A stretch of 64,000 nt of DNA from Streptomyces sp. NBC_00536 (GCF_036346295.1 NZ_CP107819.1:2232001-2296000), one strand, 5' to 3'; counted from the stretch's first letter, positions 18,059-26,858 are shown. Numbers and translations: made by a program. The notes: generated by a model from the sequence alone, not told the origin.

Positions 18059-20448
18059 GCGGCCGGGCGAGACTGACCCTCTTCGCGCTGCTGGCGACCC
18101 TGCTCACCTCGGGCGCCCTGCTGCCCCTGGTGCATCCGGCGACCTGGATCGTGCAGGCGGCGGCGCTGGCCGCCGTACAGAGCGCGGTCGGCGCCGGCGC
18201 CCGGCGGATACCGCTGGCGCGCCCGCTGACGGTGGCCGCGCAGCTGGTGGTGACGCTGCTCCTGCTCATGCTGCTCTTCGCCGGAAAGGGCGCCTCCACG
18301 GGCTCGGGGCCGCTGTCGTACCTGGTGACGGACTTCGGCGGGCTGTACGGGCAGGGGATGCGGGACGTCGGCGAGTTCGCGATGCCCGCGCCGCTGACCG
18401 ACGGCATCCGGCTGCTGCTGATCTCCGGGGTGCTGCTGATCGGGCTGCTCGTGGACATGCTGGCGGTGACCGTACGGGCCGCCGCGGCGGCCGGGCTGCC
18501 GCTGCTCGCGCTGTACTCGGTGGCCGCCGGACTGGGCGGCGGCGGGGGCGCGTCCTGGCTGTGGTTCGTCCTGTCCGGCTGCGGCTACCTGCTGCTGCTC
18601 CTGGCCGAGAGCCGGGACCGCCTCACCCAGTGGGGCCGGGTCTTCGGCGGCGCGGCCCCGGGCGGGCGCCCGGCGCGTACGGGCCTGAGCGCCGGAAGCC
18701 GTCCGCTGGCCCCCGTCCGCACCGGCCGGCGGATCGGCGCGGTCGCCCTCGGGCTCGCCCTCGCGGTCCCGGCGGCCCTGCCCGCGCTCAGCAGCGGACT
18801 GCTGGACTCCCAGGGCGGCTCCGGCGGCGGCGGGGGCCTGGGCACCGGGGTCGCGCAGGCGGTCAACCCGCTGGTGGCCCTCCAGGACAGCCTCAACACG
18901 CAGGACAACCGCGAGGTGCTGAAGTACCGCACGGACAGCAAGGAACTCTCCGACCAGTACCTGCGGATCCTCTCCCTCGACCAGTTCGACGGGGTCAAGT
19001 GGGAGGCCTCCGCGCGCCCGCTGAGCGACGTCCCGCAGCGGCTGCCGAACCCGCCCGGGCTGAGCCGGGACCTCCTGGCGGGCTCCGCCGAGATCCGCAC
19101 CAGCATCTCGGCGTCGGGCACCTACGCCCAGCGCTACCTGCCGATGCCCTATCCGGCGACCACCGTGGACGTCCGCGGGCGCTGGCGGTTCGAGCCGGTC
19201 GGGCGGACCCTGGTCGGCGAGCAGCTGGGCAAGGACAAGTACCAGAACGCCCAGGGCGCGCAGTACACCGTGCGCAGCGTCGAGCTGCGGCCCACGGCCG
19301 ACCAGCTCGCGGCGGCCCCGCCCGCCGCGCCCGAGGTCCTCGGCGAGAACACCCGGCTGCCGGACAACCTGCCGTCGGTGGTCGCGGACACGGCCCGCAA
19401 GGTCACCCAGGGCACGCGGGGCGACTACGCGAAGGCGGTCAAGCTCCAGGACTACTTCGCCGTCAACGGCGGCTTCACCTACGACACCAAGGTCGCCTCG
19501 GGCAGCGGCTCGCAGGCCATCGCGAAGTTCCTCGCGGACAAGCGGGGCTTCTGCATCCACTTCTCCTTCTCGATGGCGACGATGGCCCGCTCGCTCGGGA
19601 TCCCGGCCCGGGTCGCCGTCGGCTTCGCGCCGGGCACCAAGCAGGGCGACGGCAGCGTGGTCGTGACCATGCGGGACGCGCACGCCTGGCCCGAGCTGTA
19701 CTTCGAGGGCGTGGGCTGGACCCGCTTCGAACCGACCCCGCAGCGGGGCTCGGCGCCCTCGTACACCCGGCCGGACACCCCGGTCGCGCAGCCGTCCGCC
19801 TCGGCCCCGGTGCTCCCCTCGGCCTCGGCCACCGATCCGGCCCCCGCCCCCTCCCAGTCCCAGGACTGCCCGCAGGAGCAGCGGCGGCTCGGCGAATGCG
19901 GGGCCGCGGCGGCGAGCGCGGGCGGCGGGAGCGGCGGCGTCCCGGTCGGCGCGATCCTCGCCTGGACCGCGCCGGCGGTCGCTGTGGCCCTCCTCCCCCT
20001 CGTCCCGCTCCTGTGGCGGCGCCGGGTTCGTTCCCGGCGGCTGCGCTCCGGGGATCCGCTGGAGGCCTGGCGGGAGCTGGGGGACGCGGCGTGGGACGTC
20101 GGCATCACCCCCGACGAGGCGCTGTCGCCGCGGGCGGCGGCGGCACGGATCGTGGCGCGGGGCCGTCTGGAAGGGGATCCCGCCGAGGCCGTGCGGCGGG
20201 TCGCGGGGGCGGTGGAACGCGCCCTGTACGCGCCCCCGTCCGCGACGCCCGCCGCGCCCGCCCTCTCCCCGGACGTCCTGGCGGCGCGCGCCGCCCTCCT
20301 CTCGACGGCCTCCCGCCCGACCCGCCTACGGGCCCTGCTGGCCCCCCGCTCGGCGGCCCGCGTCCGCTGGACGGCCGCGGCCCGCTGGTCCACCCTGACC
20401 CAGCGCGCCACCACCCTCACCCACCGCCTCATCCCCCGCCGCGGCTAG
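18055..20448 (+). CDS. TgpA-type membrane transglutaminase-like protein
   Basis: The 797-aa protein starts with a block of hydrophobic segments (DUF3488-like, to about residue 240), then an extracytoplasmic transglutaminase core and a late membrane segment (about 645-665) followed by a cytoplasmic DUF4129-like tail. The papain-like triad is visible as Cys500 (GFCIHF), His543 (HAWPE) and an acidic residue in RFEPTP, where Glu559 replaces the more common Asp. The ATG overlaps the DUF58 stop. Peptidase, transglutaminase or cross-linking activity is inferred from the family only. Confidence 0.9.
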   Translation: MSGRARLTLFALLATLLTSGALLPLVHPATWIVQAAALAAVQSAVGAGARRIPLARPLTVAAQLVVTLLLLMLLFAGKGASTGSGPLSYLVTDFGGLYGQGMRDVGEFAMPAPLTDGIRLLLISGVLLIGLLVDMLAVTVRAAAAAGLPLLALYSVAAGLGGGGGASWLWFVLSGCGYLLLLLAESRDRLTQWGRVFGGAAPGGRPARTGLSAGSRPLAPVRTGRRIGAVALGLALAVPAALPALSSGLLDSQGGSGGGGGLGTGVAQAVNPLVALQDSLNTQDNREVLKYRTDSKELSDQYLRILSLDQFDGVKWEASARPLSDVPQRLPNPPGLSRDLLAGSAEIRTSISASGTYAQRYLPMPYPATTVDVRGRWRFEPVGRTLVGEQLGKDKYQNAQGAQYTVRSVELRPTADQLAAAPPAAPEVLGENTRLPDNLPSVVADTARKVTQGTRGDYAKAVKLQDYFAVNGGFTYDTKVASGSGSQAIAKFLADKRGFCIHFSFSMATMARSLGIPARVAVGFAPGTKQGDGSVVVTMRDAHAWPELYFEGVGWTRFEPTPQRGSAPSYTRPDTPVAQPSASAPVLPSASATDPAPAPSQSQDCPQEQRRLGECGAAAASAGGGSGGVPVGAILAWTAPAVAVALLPLVPLLWRRRVRSRRLRSGDPLEAWRELGDAAWDVGITPDEALSPRAAAARIVARGRLEGDPAEAVRRVAGAVERALYAPPSATPAAPALSPDVLAARAALLSTASRPTRLRALLAPRSAARVRWTAAARWSTLTQRATTLTHRLIPRRG

Positions 20449-20469
20449 CCCCCTGGCGGGGGGGGTCCG

Positions 20470-20712
20470 CCCTCAATCGCCGGGCGGGCTAAATGTGCCC
20501 GGGCAGGCGGGATGCCGAGCCGACAGCCGACCCCGGCCACATCCAGCCCGTCCGGCGTTTGAGGACCCGCCGGAGGCAACACGCACCCGGCAGGGGCTGA
20601 GCAACCCGGAACCCCGTCCCCCGTCGACGCCTCCAGCGGGGGCCCTCAAACGCCGGGCAGGCTGAACATGCCCGCATCAAGCCCGTCCGGCGATTGAGGA
20701 CCCGCCGGAGGC
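20470..20712. repeat. Four copies of a GC-rich intergenic repeat in alternating orientation
   Basis: Copies of a roughly 33-bp unit, AGCCCGTCCGGCGTTTGAG plus GACCCGCCGGAGGC, lie at 20544-20577 and 20678-20712 (plus), and in inverse at 20470-20490 (partial) and 20629-20663. Facing pairs can fold into strong hairpins, so they may end transcription of the transglutaminase operon and of the opposing tetR gene. The same family recurs at 53.9-54.6 kb. The remaining gap to 21036 is GC-rich, and I see no gene in it. Confidence 0.75.
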
Positions 20713-21036
20713 GGCGGCCCGCCAGGGCCGGGGCCAGGGCGGGGAAACGCGGAACGCCGGTGCGGTCCGGCTCGATCCCCCCGAGCCCACCCCACCGGCG
20801 TTCCGTTCCGACTGCTGGGCCCCCCGCCCCGCACTCGGCGGCGCGGGATGCCCGGCCCGCTCCGCGGCCCCGTGTCCGCGGTGCGGGCCGAGGGCCCGTC
20901 CGTCGTCCCCCATTCTGCTGTCACCGCAGGTGGGGGCCCATCCGTGCGCGTACTCATTTCCACGCCTAGGTACGGATACTCAGTTCTACGCGGCCGGTCC
21001 GGCCCACGGACACCGCCGACCGGGTCACCGACGGGG

Positions 21037-21663
21037 TCACCGGGACCCGCTCACCCGCCCCCGCAGCAGCAGCGACAGCGCCGAGTGCACGTCGTCGATC
21101 GACCGCTCGCTCTGGAACGACTGCCAGTCCAGCGCGGCCACCAGCACCATCCCCACGAGCGCGGCCGCCGTCAGCGGCACATCGATCTCCTCGCTGAGTT
21201 CCCCCCGCTCGACCCCTTCCCGCAGCACGGTCTCGACCACGGCCACCGCCTCCCGGCGGACCACCATGAGGGTGGACTGCCAGGCCCGGTTGGTGCGCCA
21301 GAGTTCGGCGACGTAGAGCTGGGTGAAGGCCGGGTAGCGGTCGATGAAGACGAGCCCGGCCCGAATCATCTGGTCGAGCGCCTCGACCCGGGTGCCGCCG
21401 CGCGCTTCGGTCTCCTCGGCGGCGGTCCGCAGGGAGACGGTCAGCAGCCCCACGCCGTGCCGCAGCAGCTCCTCGAAGAGGTCGGTCTTGCTCGCGAAGT
21501 TGTAGTAGACGGTGCCCTTCGCGACTCCCGCCCGTTCGGCGATCTCGTCGACCGTGGTCGCGGAGAAACCCTGTTCGGCGATGAGCGTGACGGCCGCTTC
21601 GTAGAGCTTCTGCCGCGTGGCCTGGCGTCGGCCCGTGCCGGTACCGGTGCTGCTGCTGTCCAT
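21037..21663 (-). CDS. TetR/AcrR-family transcriptional regulator
   Basis: A 208-aa dimeric repressor with an N-terminal helix-turn-helix (residues about 14-60: TRQKLYEAAVTLIAEQGF, then TTVDEIAERAGVAKGTVYYNF) and a larger ligand-binding domain. It is the last gene after the ATPase and YhgE/Pip genes (29-bp gap), and a perfect 13+13 bp palindrome overlaps the promoter of that operon. The simplest reading is self- and operon-repression released by an unknown, probably lipophilic, ligand. I chose the ATG at 21663, which gives the normal family length. Confidence 0.93.
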   Translation of the reverse strand: MDSSSTGTGTGRRQATRQKLYEAAVTLIAEQGFSATTVDEIAERAGVAKGTVYYNFASKTDLFEELLRHGVGLLTVSLRTAAEETEARGGTRVEALDQMIRAGLVFIDRYPAFTQLYVAELWRTNRAWQSTLMVVRREAVAVVETVLREGVERGELSEEIDVPLTAAALVGMVLVAALDWQSFQSERSIDDVHSALSLLLRGRVSGSR

Positions 21664-21692
21664 GGCGCTGATTCTCACAGGTCCCCTGCCCC

Positions 21693-23777
21693 CTAAAGGC
21701 TCAGGTCGGGGTGCAGCCGGGACATCGACCACACCTGCTTGCCGCGGGCCGCGAGCGCGGTGAGGGCGAGGGCGCCCGCGGTGAAGGCGGCCAGGACGCC
21801 GAGGCCCGTCCACACCGGGGTGAGGTCGCCGCCGGTGATGAGGCGGCGCAGGCCCTCGACGACGTAGGACATCGGCAGGTAGGGGTGGATCCAGTTGAAG
21901 AACCCGGGGCTGGTCTGGACGGGGTAGGTGCCGCCCGCCGAGGTCAGCTGGAGCATCAGGACGACGAGGACGAGGATCCGCCCGGCCGCCCCGAACTTGG
22001 CGTTCAGCCACTGCACCATCGCCGCGAAGCAGCCGGTGACGACGGCGAGGAAACCGATGGTGAGGGCCGGCCGGGCCATCTCCAGGCCGAGTCCCCAGTG
22101 CAGTACGGACATCAGCGCGCCCACCTGCAGGATGCCGAGCCCGGCCACCGGCAGCCAGCCCGCGAGGGCGATCCGCCAGGGCGAGGCGCCCGCGGCCAGC
22201 GCCCGCTTGTTGAGCGGGGCGATCAGCATGTACGCGACCATCGCGCCGACCCAGAGGGAGAGCGGGATGAAGTACGGGGCGAAACCGGTGCCGTAGTTGG
22301 GCGCCTTGTGCAGGGACTGGTTGGCGAGCTTGACCGGGTCGGCCATGACCTCGGTGCGGGCGTCGCGCTGCGGCTGGTCGTAGTCGGGGATCTTGCTCAC
22401 GCCGTCGTGCAGGCCGGTGGCGAGGTCGCCCGTGCCGTCGACCAGCTTGAACATGCCGCCGTCGAGGCTGTGGGCGCCGTCGCCGAGCTTGCCGACGCCG
22501 CTCTCCAGGCCGGAGGAGCCGGTGGCGGCGGTGCCGAGGCCGGTGTGCAGCTGGGCCATGCCCTTGGCGACCTTGTGGGCCCCGCCGTTCAGGGCGTCGA
22601 CCTTGGCCACGGCCGCGTCGAGGTCGGAAGAGAGCGCCGGGGCCTTCGCGGCGAGGTCACGGGCCTGCGTCTCCAGGGTGGACAGCTGGCCCTTGAGCTT
22701 GCCGAGGTCACCGCTCGAATCCTTGACCAGGGTGTTGACGTCGGAGGTCAGCCCGACGGCCTCGGCCGCGTCGTCCTTGACCCGCTTGAGCGTGGGGCAG
22801 GAGGCGGGCTGCGGGCCGGTGGCCTTGGTGCACATGTCCTCGTAGACGGAGGCCGCGCCGGTGGAGACCCGCTGGCTGACGCGCAGGGCGTCCGGCGCCT
22901 TCTTGGTGAAGGTGTCGAGGTGCTTGTTGACCGTCTGCGCGGTGTCGGCGACCAGTACGGCCGTGTCCGAGAGCGTCTTGGGGTCCTTGATCAGCGGGCG
23001 CGCCGTGTCGGCGGCGCCGTGCACCTTGTCCGCGAGGGTCTGGGTGCCGGACGCGATGTCCTTCGTACCGCTCTCCAGCTGTCCGGCGGCGGTGTCGAGC
23101 TTCTTGATCCCTCCCGCCAGCTCGCCGGTCTTCTCCTTGGCGGTGTCGAGACCGTCGGCGAGGTCCTGGGCGCCCTGCTTGGCCTTGCCGGCGCCGTCCT
23201 TGAGCTTCTGGGCGCCGTCGGCGGCCTCGGCCGTCTTGTCGTGCAGGTCGGAGAAGGAGACGAAGATCTTGTCGAGGAAACCGCGGGAGGCATTGGTGGA
23301 CGCGGCGGAACGGACCTCGGCGAAGACGGTGCGCGAGATCGACCCGACGATGTAGTTGTTCGCGTCGTTGGTGCGGACCTGCAGCGCGCTGGTGGTGGGG
23401 TCCTCACCGGAGCTGGAGGCGATCTTCTGGCTGAAGTCGGCGGGCATGGTGAGGGAGAGGTAGTACTTCCCCTTCTCCAGGCCCTTGGCCGCCTCGTCGG
23501 CGTCCACCTCGTGCCACTGGAAGGTCTTGCTGTCGCGCAGCTTCTTGCTGATCTGGTCGCCCGCGGCGATGTGCTTGCCCGCCGCGTCGGCGCCCTTGTC
23601 GGCGTTGACGAGCGCGACCGGGATCTTGTCGAGGCGGCTGTACGGGTCCCAGAACGAGCAGAGGTAGAGCGCGCCGTAGAGCAGCGGGAGCAGGAGGAGG
23701 GCCACGAGCGCGGCGGCGGGCAGCTTCCCCCGGCCGAACCGCTTCAGCTCAAGCGCGGCGAGCTTCGGCGAGCGCAT
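21693..23777 (-). CDS. YhgE/Pip-type membrane protein with large extracytoplasmic loop
   Basis: The 694-aa protein has one N-terminal membrane segment (about 20-42), about 450 residues of predicted extracytoplasmic helical sequence full of Gly-Ala heptad-like repeats (GAQKLKDGAGKAKQGAQDL, GLGTAATGSSGLESGVG), and five to six C-terminal membrane segments. This is the YhgE/Pip architecture, related to phage-infection protein Pip and to ESX-associated membrane proteins. It overlaps the upstream ATPase gene by 29 bp, so the pair is probably a complex. Transport of a lipid or protein is inferred, and the substrate is unknown. Confidence 0.88.
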   Translation of the reverse strand: MRSPKLAALELKRFGRGKLPAAALVALLLLPLLYGALYLCSFWDPYSRLDKIPVALVNADKGADAAGKHIAAGDQISKKLRDSKTFQWHEVDADEAAKGLEKGKYYLSLTMPADFSQKIASSSGEDPTTSALQVRTNDANNYIVGSISRTVFAEVRSAASTNASRGFLDKIFVSFSDLHDKTAEAADGAQKLKDGAGKAKQGAQDLADGLDTAKEKTGELAGGIKKLDTAAGQLESGTKDIASGTQTLADKVHGAADTARPLIKDPKTLSDTAVLVADTAQTVNKHLDTFTKKAPDALRVSQRVSTGAASVYEDMCTKATGPQPASCPTLKRVKDDAAEAVGLTSDVNTLVKDSSGDLGKLKGQLSTLETQARDLAAKAPALSSDLDAAVAKVDALNGGAHKVAKGMAQLHTGLGTAATGSSGLESGVGKLGDGAHSLDGGMFKLVDGTGDLATGLHDGVSKIPDYDQPQRDARTEVMADPVKLANQSLHKAPNYGTGFAPYFIPLSLWVGAMVAYMLIAPLNKRALAAGASPWRIALAGWLPVAGLGILQVGALMSVLHWGLGLEMARPALTIGFLAVVTGCFAAMVQWLNAKFGAAGRILVLVVLMLQLTSAGGTYPVQTSPGFFNWIHPYLPMSYVVEGLRRLITGGDLTPVWTGLGVLAAFTAGALALTALAARGKQVWSMSRLHPDLSL

Positions 23778-24642
23778 CCGCCGCTCCCTTCGTGTCGGTG
23801 CCGTCTTCGGCTTCGGTGCCGCTGTCGGTGTCGGTGTCGGCTTCGGCTTCGGTGTTCTTGGCTTCGGTGTTCCTGGCTTCCGGTTCCGGTTCCGGTTCCG
23901 CCACCGGCGCCGGTTCCGCTTCCGCGCCGGGGGCCTGGGTGCGGGCGGCGGGGCCCGTGCGCAGGACCACCGCGTCGGCGGGCGCCTCGCTGCACACCGC
24001 GAGGACCGTGGTGCCGGAGTCGGCGATGTGCCGCAGCAGCGTCCAGGCCTCGGCCCGTTCGGCGGCGGAGAGCTTGAGGTCGGTGTCGTCGACCGCGAGC
24101 AGCCGGGGGCCGCCGAGCAGGGCGATGGCCACGGAGAGGCGCAGGGCCTCCAGCCGTTCCAGGTCGCGGACGGAGGTGCGCGGACCCTTGGGCAGGGTGT
24201 CCAGGCGGAGCCCGACCGCGGCCAGGGCGGCCTCGATCCGGGCCTCGGTGCCCGAGGTGCGCTGGGCGCGGGGGCGCAGCAGGGCGCGGACCGGGCCGTC
24301 GTAGCGGCGCTGGAGCAGGGCGCCTTCGCGCAGCTGCTCGGCCACGGTGAGCGCGGGGTCGAGGTCGGTGACCCCGGGGACCGGGCCGAGGGCGGTGATG
24401 CGGCGGACCGCGGCCATCTTCTTCGGCAGCTGGTGGCGGGCGACCTCGGCGGTTCCCTCGGTGGGCTTCATCCGGCCGGTGAGCGCCAGGAGCAGGCAGG
24501 TCCGGCCGCTGCCGGAGGGCCCCTCGACGGCGATCAGCGATCCGGCCGGGGCGTCGAGCGACACCCCTCGGAAGACCCAGCCGCGCGGGCCCTTGAGTCC
24601 GAAGTTCCCGGCCGTGACGGCCGCTCCGTGCGGGCTGTCCAC
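23749..24642 (-). CDS. Degenerate ABC-type ATP-binding protein
   Basis: The 297-aa protein keeps the ABC ATPase layout but its key motifs are altered: Walker A is GPSGSGRT (41-48) with Arg47 replacing the invariant Lys, the signature region reads SVRDLERLEAL instead of LSGGQ, and Walker B is LLAVDD (181-186) with Asp where the catalytic Glu belongs. It may bind ATP weakly or act as a structural partner. After residue 230 the tail is an acidic Glu/Ala/Thr low-complexity stretch. It starts at GTG and heads the operon with the YhgE/Pip and TetR genes. Confidence 0.85.
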   Translation of the reverse strand: MDSPHGAAVTAGNFGLKGPRGWVFRGVSLDAPAGSLIAVEGPSGSGRTCLLLALTGRMKPTEGTAEVARHQLPKKMAAVRRITALGPVPGVTDLDPALTVAEQLREGALLQRRYDGPVRALLRPRAQRTSGTEARIEAALAAVGLRLDTLPKGPRTSVRDLERLEALRLSVAIALLGGPRLLAVDDTDLKLSAAERAEAWTLLRHIADSGTTVLAVCSEAPADAVVLRTGPAARTQAPGAEAEPAPVAEPEPEPEARNTEAKNTEAEADTDTDSGTEAEDGTDTKGAADALAEARRA

Positions 24643-24654
24643 ACCGCCCCCCTC

Positions 24655-24682
24655 TTTTTGAACTGACTGGTCAGTTCAAAAA
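24655..24682. promoter_or_regulatory. Perfect TetR-type operator palindrome
   Basis: Thirteen-bp arms TTTTTGAACTGAC and GTCAGTTCAAAAA are separated by TG, a fully symmetric 28-bp site 12 bp upstream of the ATPase gene. A -10-like TAGTTT (minus strand, about 24680-24685) overlaps its edge, so a bound TetR dimer would block that promoter. It is the natural target of the regulator at 21037-21663. Confidence 0.8.
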
Positions 24683-24760
24683 CTAGCAGCATCGCCCCAC
24701 CGACCGCACACCCGGGGGGCGTTATGCACGTGTTGGTAGGAAAACTGCTGGTCAGAGCGA

Positions 24761-24783
24761 TTGTCAGTGGGTGCCTTCACGAT
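24761..24783 (+). promoter_or_regulatory. RecA-independent DNA-damage (PafBC/RecA-NDp) promoter motif
   Basis: TTGTCAGTG (24761-24769), 8 bp, then CACGAT (24778-24783). The actinobacterial RecA-NDp consensus is TTGTCRGTG-N8-TANNNT, so the -35 part is exact and the -10 part differs at one fixed base. It faces the HEPN gene, about 85 bp before its ATG. This implies induction by DNA damage through PafBC rather than LexA. Confidence 0.65.
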
Positions 24784-24798
24784 GGGGAGCAGAACCAA

Positions 24799-24856
24799 GC
24801 ACCACGCACACGGACACGCACCACGCACCACGCACCACGCAACGCTCCACGCAACG
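24799..24856 (+). repeat. CACCACG/CACACG low-complexity tandem repeat in the leader
   Basis: The 5' leader of the HEPN gene contains a run of imperfect 5-8 bp units (ACCACGCACC, CACACGGACACG, CCACGCAACG) that contains almost no T. It ends just before the AGGAGG ribosome site. It may be an unstructured leader or a slippage-prone tract. Confidence 0.6.
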
Positions 24857-24870
24857 ACAGGAGGTTCGTC

Positions 24871-25335
24871 ATGGCCACACCGTCCCCGTCCCCTGTCCAC
24901 CCCGTCCCGCGCAAGTCGGCTGCCCCTCCGGCCGCCGTCGAGCTGCTCGACAAGGCCCGGCGCGGGCTCGCGGAGGCGGCCCTGCTGCCGCGGGCCAATG
25001 AGCGGTACGCCACCGCCCACCTCGCCGCCCTGCGCGCCGCCGCGGCCGTGCTCGCCGCGCGCGGACGGCCCGAGCCCGTGCACCCGCGCCGTCGGCCCCG
25101 GATACGCAGCGCCTGGGAGGTGCTCCCCCAGGTCGCCCCGGAACTGACCGAGTGGAGCGCCCTCTTCGCCTCGGGCGCCGCCCGCCGGGCCCGGGCCGAG
25201 GCGGGCATAGCGGACGCGGCGAGCAACCGCGACGCGGACGACCTGGTGCGTGCCACGGCGATGTTCCTGCGCCTGGTGGACCGGATGCTGGCGCTCCAGC
25301 CGACCCTGCCCGCACCCCGGCCGGACCGTCCCTAG
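24871..25335 (+). CDS. SAV_6107-family HEPN-domain protein
   Basis: A 154-aa, mainly helical cytoplasmic protein ([40 protein letters not shown]) matching the actinobacterial SAV_6107-like HEPN family, which is often found near DNA-repair genes. I see no classical RxxxxH RNase motif clearly placed, so an RNase activity should not be assumed. The ATG at 24871 has a strong ACAGGAGG site. The damage-type promoter motif upstream and the family's company suggest a DNA-damage response role. Confidence 0.8.
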   Translation: MATPSPSPVHPVPRKSAAPPAAVELLDKARRGLAEAALLPRANERYATAHLAALRAAAAVLAARGRPEPVHPRRRPRIRSAWEVLPQVAPELTEWSALFASGAARRARAEAGIADAASNRDADDLVRATAMFLRLVDRMLALQPTLPAPRPDRP

Positions 25336-25446
25336 GTCACCGCACCGGCGGGGATGACCCGGCCGACCGGCGAGGGCAACGCGCTACGGAGGCAATAGGG
25401 TGGGGCACTGACCGCTCACCCGTTCCGTGCCGAGGAGTCATCAGCC

Positions 25447-26205
25447 GTGTCGGACACTTCCCGCCCCCGCGCCTCCCTTCGCACCGCTGTGGTGTGGGAG
25501 GTCCTCAAGGACGCGCTGGAGCGCCGGGTCAAGGCGACCGGGCGGGACGTCCTCGACGTACTGGACACCGGCGGCGGCACCGGCAAGTTCGCCGTCCCGG
25601 TGGCCCGGCTCGGCCACCGCGTGACCGTCGTCGACCCCAGCCCGAACGCGCTGTTCGGGCTGGAGCGCCGGGTCGCCGAAGAGGGGGTCGCCGATCTGGT
25701 GCGCGGGGTCCAGGGCGACGCCCAGGGCCTGCTCGACGTCGTCGACCGCGAGGCCTATGACGTGGTGCTGTGCCACGGCGTGCTGGAGTACGTCGACGAC
25801 CCGGCCGAGGGCGTGGCCAACGCGGTCGCCGCGCTGCGCCCCGGCGGCATCCTCAGCCTGCTCGGCGCCGGTCTGGGCGGAGCCGTCCTGGCCCGCGCGC
25901 TGGCCGGGCACTTCACCGAGGCCCGGACGGCCCTGACGGACCCCGCGGGCCGCTGGGGCGCCGGGGACCCGGTGCCGCGCCGGTTCACCGCCGAGCAGCT
26001 CGCCGAGCTGGTCGGTGGAGCGGGCCTCGAAGTCGGCTCCGTGCACGGGGTGCGGATCTTCGCCGATCTCGTGCCCGGAGTCCTGGTGGACACCGAGCCG
26101 GGGGCCGTCGAAGCACTGCTGCGCCTGGAGGAGGCGGCGGCCGAGCTGCCCGCCTTCCACGCGGTCGCCACGCAGCTGCACGTCCTGGGCGAGAAGCGGG
26201 TCTGA
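25447..26205 (+). CDS. Class I SAM-dependent methyltransferase
   Basis: The 252-aa protein has motif I LDTGGGTGKFAVPVARLG (about 43-60), the acidic end of beta-2 in VTVVDPS, and motif II/III around YDVVLCHGVLEYVDDP and LRPGGILSLL. The GTG start follows a GAGGAG site at 25433-25438. The substrate is unknown. It resembles the small-molecule methyltransferases often annotated as UbiE- or SmtA-like. It stands alone between the HEPN and DUF3040 genes. Confidence 0.85.
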   Translation: MSDTSRPRASLRTAVVWEVLKDALERRVKATGRDVLDVLDTGGGTGKFAVPVARLGHRVTVVDPSPNALFGLERRVAEEGVADLVRGVQGDAQGLLDVVDREAYDVVLCHGVLEYVDDPAEGVANAVAALRPGGILSLLGAGLGGAVLARALAGHFTEARTALTDPAGRWGAGDPVPRRFTAEQLAELVGGAGLEVGSVHGVRIFADLVPGVLVDTEPGAVEALLRLEEAAAELPAFHAVATQLHVLGEKRV

Positions 26206-26456
26206 ACTGCGACGCTGTCGTGAACGGAGTAGCGTGCGGACACCCCGTTCAGCCGGTCGGCCCCGTATGATCGGGGGACACCGGCGGGCATGGTGGACGG
26301 GCCATTGGGGAATAAGCGCCTCAACGACCGGCCTTACGACGGTACGGTTTGGCGAAATGGCGTAGAGGGGCGGGTTTCACGGGGGCGATTCCCTGCCTAT
26401 CCTGGAGGGGACCCCCGGTCGCTACCCCGCGCGACCGACGGATGAGGAGGACTCCC

Positions 26457-26858
26457 GTGCCGCTCTCGGAGCACGAGCAGCGAATGCTCGAGCAGATGGA
26501 GCGAGCGCTGTACGCCGAAGATCCCAAGTTCGCGACAGCGCTTGAGGGAAGCGGGCTGCGTACGTACACCCGGCGACGGGTCTACCAGGCGGTCGCAGGC
26601 TTTCTGGTGGGTATCGCGCTCCTCATGACCGGAATGGTCGCGCAGAACCTGATCTGGGTCAGTGTGGTGGGATTCCTCGTCATGCTGGGCTGTGCGGTTC
26701 TCGCGGTCACCGGATGGCGCAAAGCACCCAAACCTGGCGAGCAGTCCGTGACCGGCCGTGCCGGTGCCGCGGGCCACGGCCAGAGCCGGCAGCGCCGGAC
26801 CATGATGAACCGGATCGAGCAGCGCTGGCAGCGCCGCCGCGACGAGCAGGGGCAGTAG
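26457..26858 (+). CDS. DUF3040 small membrane protein
   Basis: The 133-aa protein begins PLSEHEQRMLEQMERALYAEDPKFA, the defining DUF3040 N-terminus, followed by two membrane segments (about 45-65 and 68-88) and a basic tail. The GTG start has a GAGGAGG site 7 nt upstream. The function is unknown; in mycobacteria a DUF3040 gene sits by the mraZ/dcw region, so an envelope or division link is a fair inference. A strong terminator follows. Confidence 0.88.
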   Translation: MPLSEHEQRMLEQMERALYAEDPKFATALEGSGLRTYTRRRVYQAVAGFLVGIALLMTGMVAQNLIWVSVVGFLVMLGCAVLAVTGWRKAPKPGEQSVTGRAGAAGHGQSRQRRTMMNRIEQRWQRRRDEQGQ

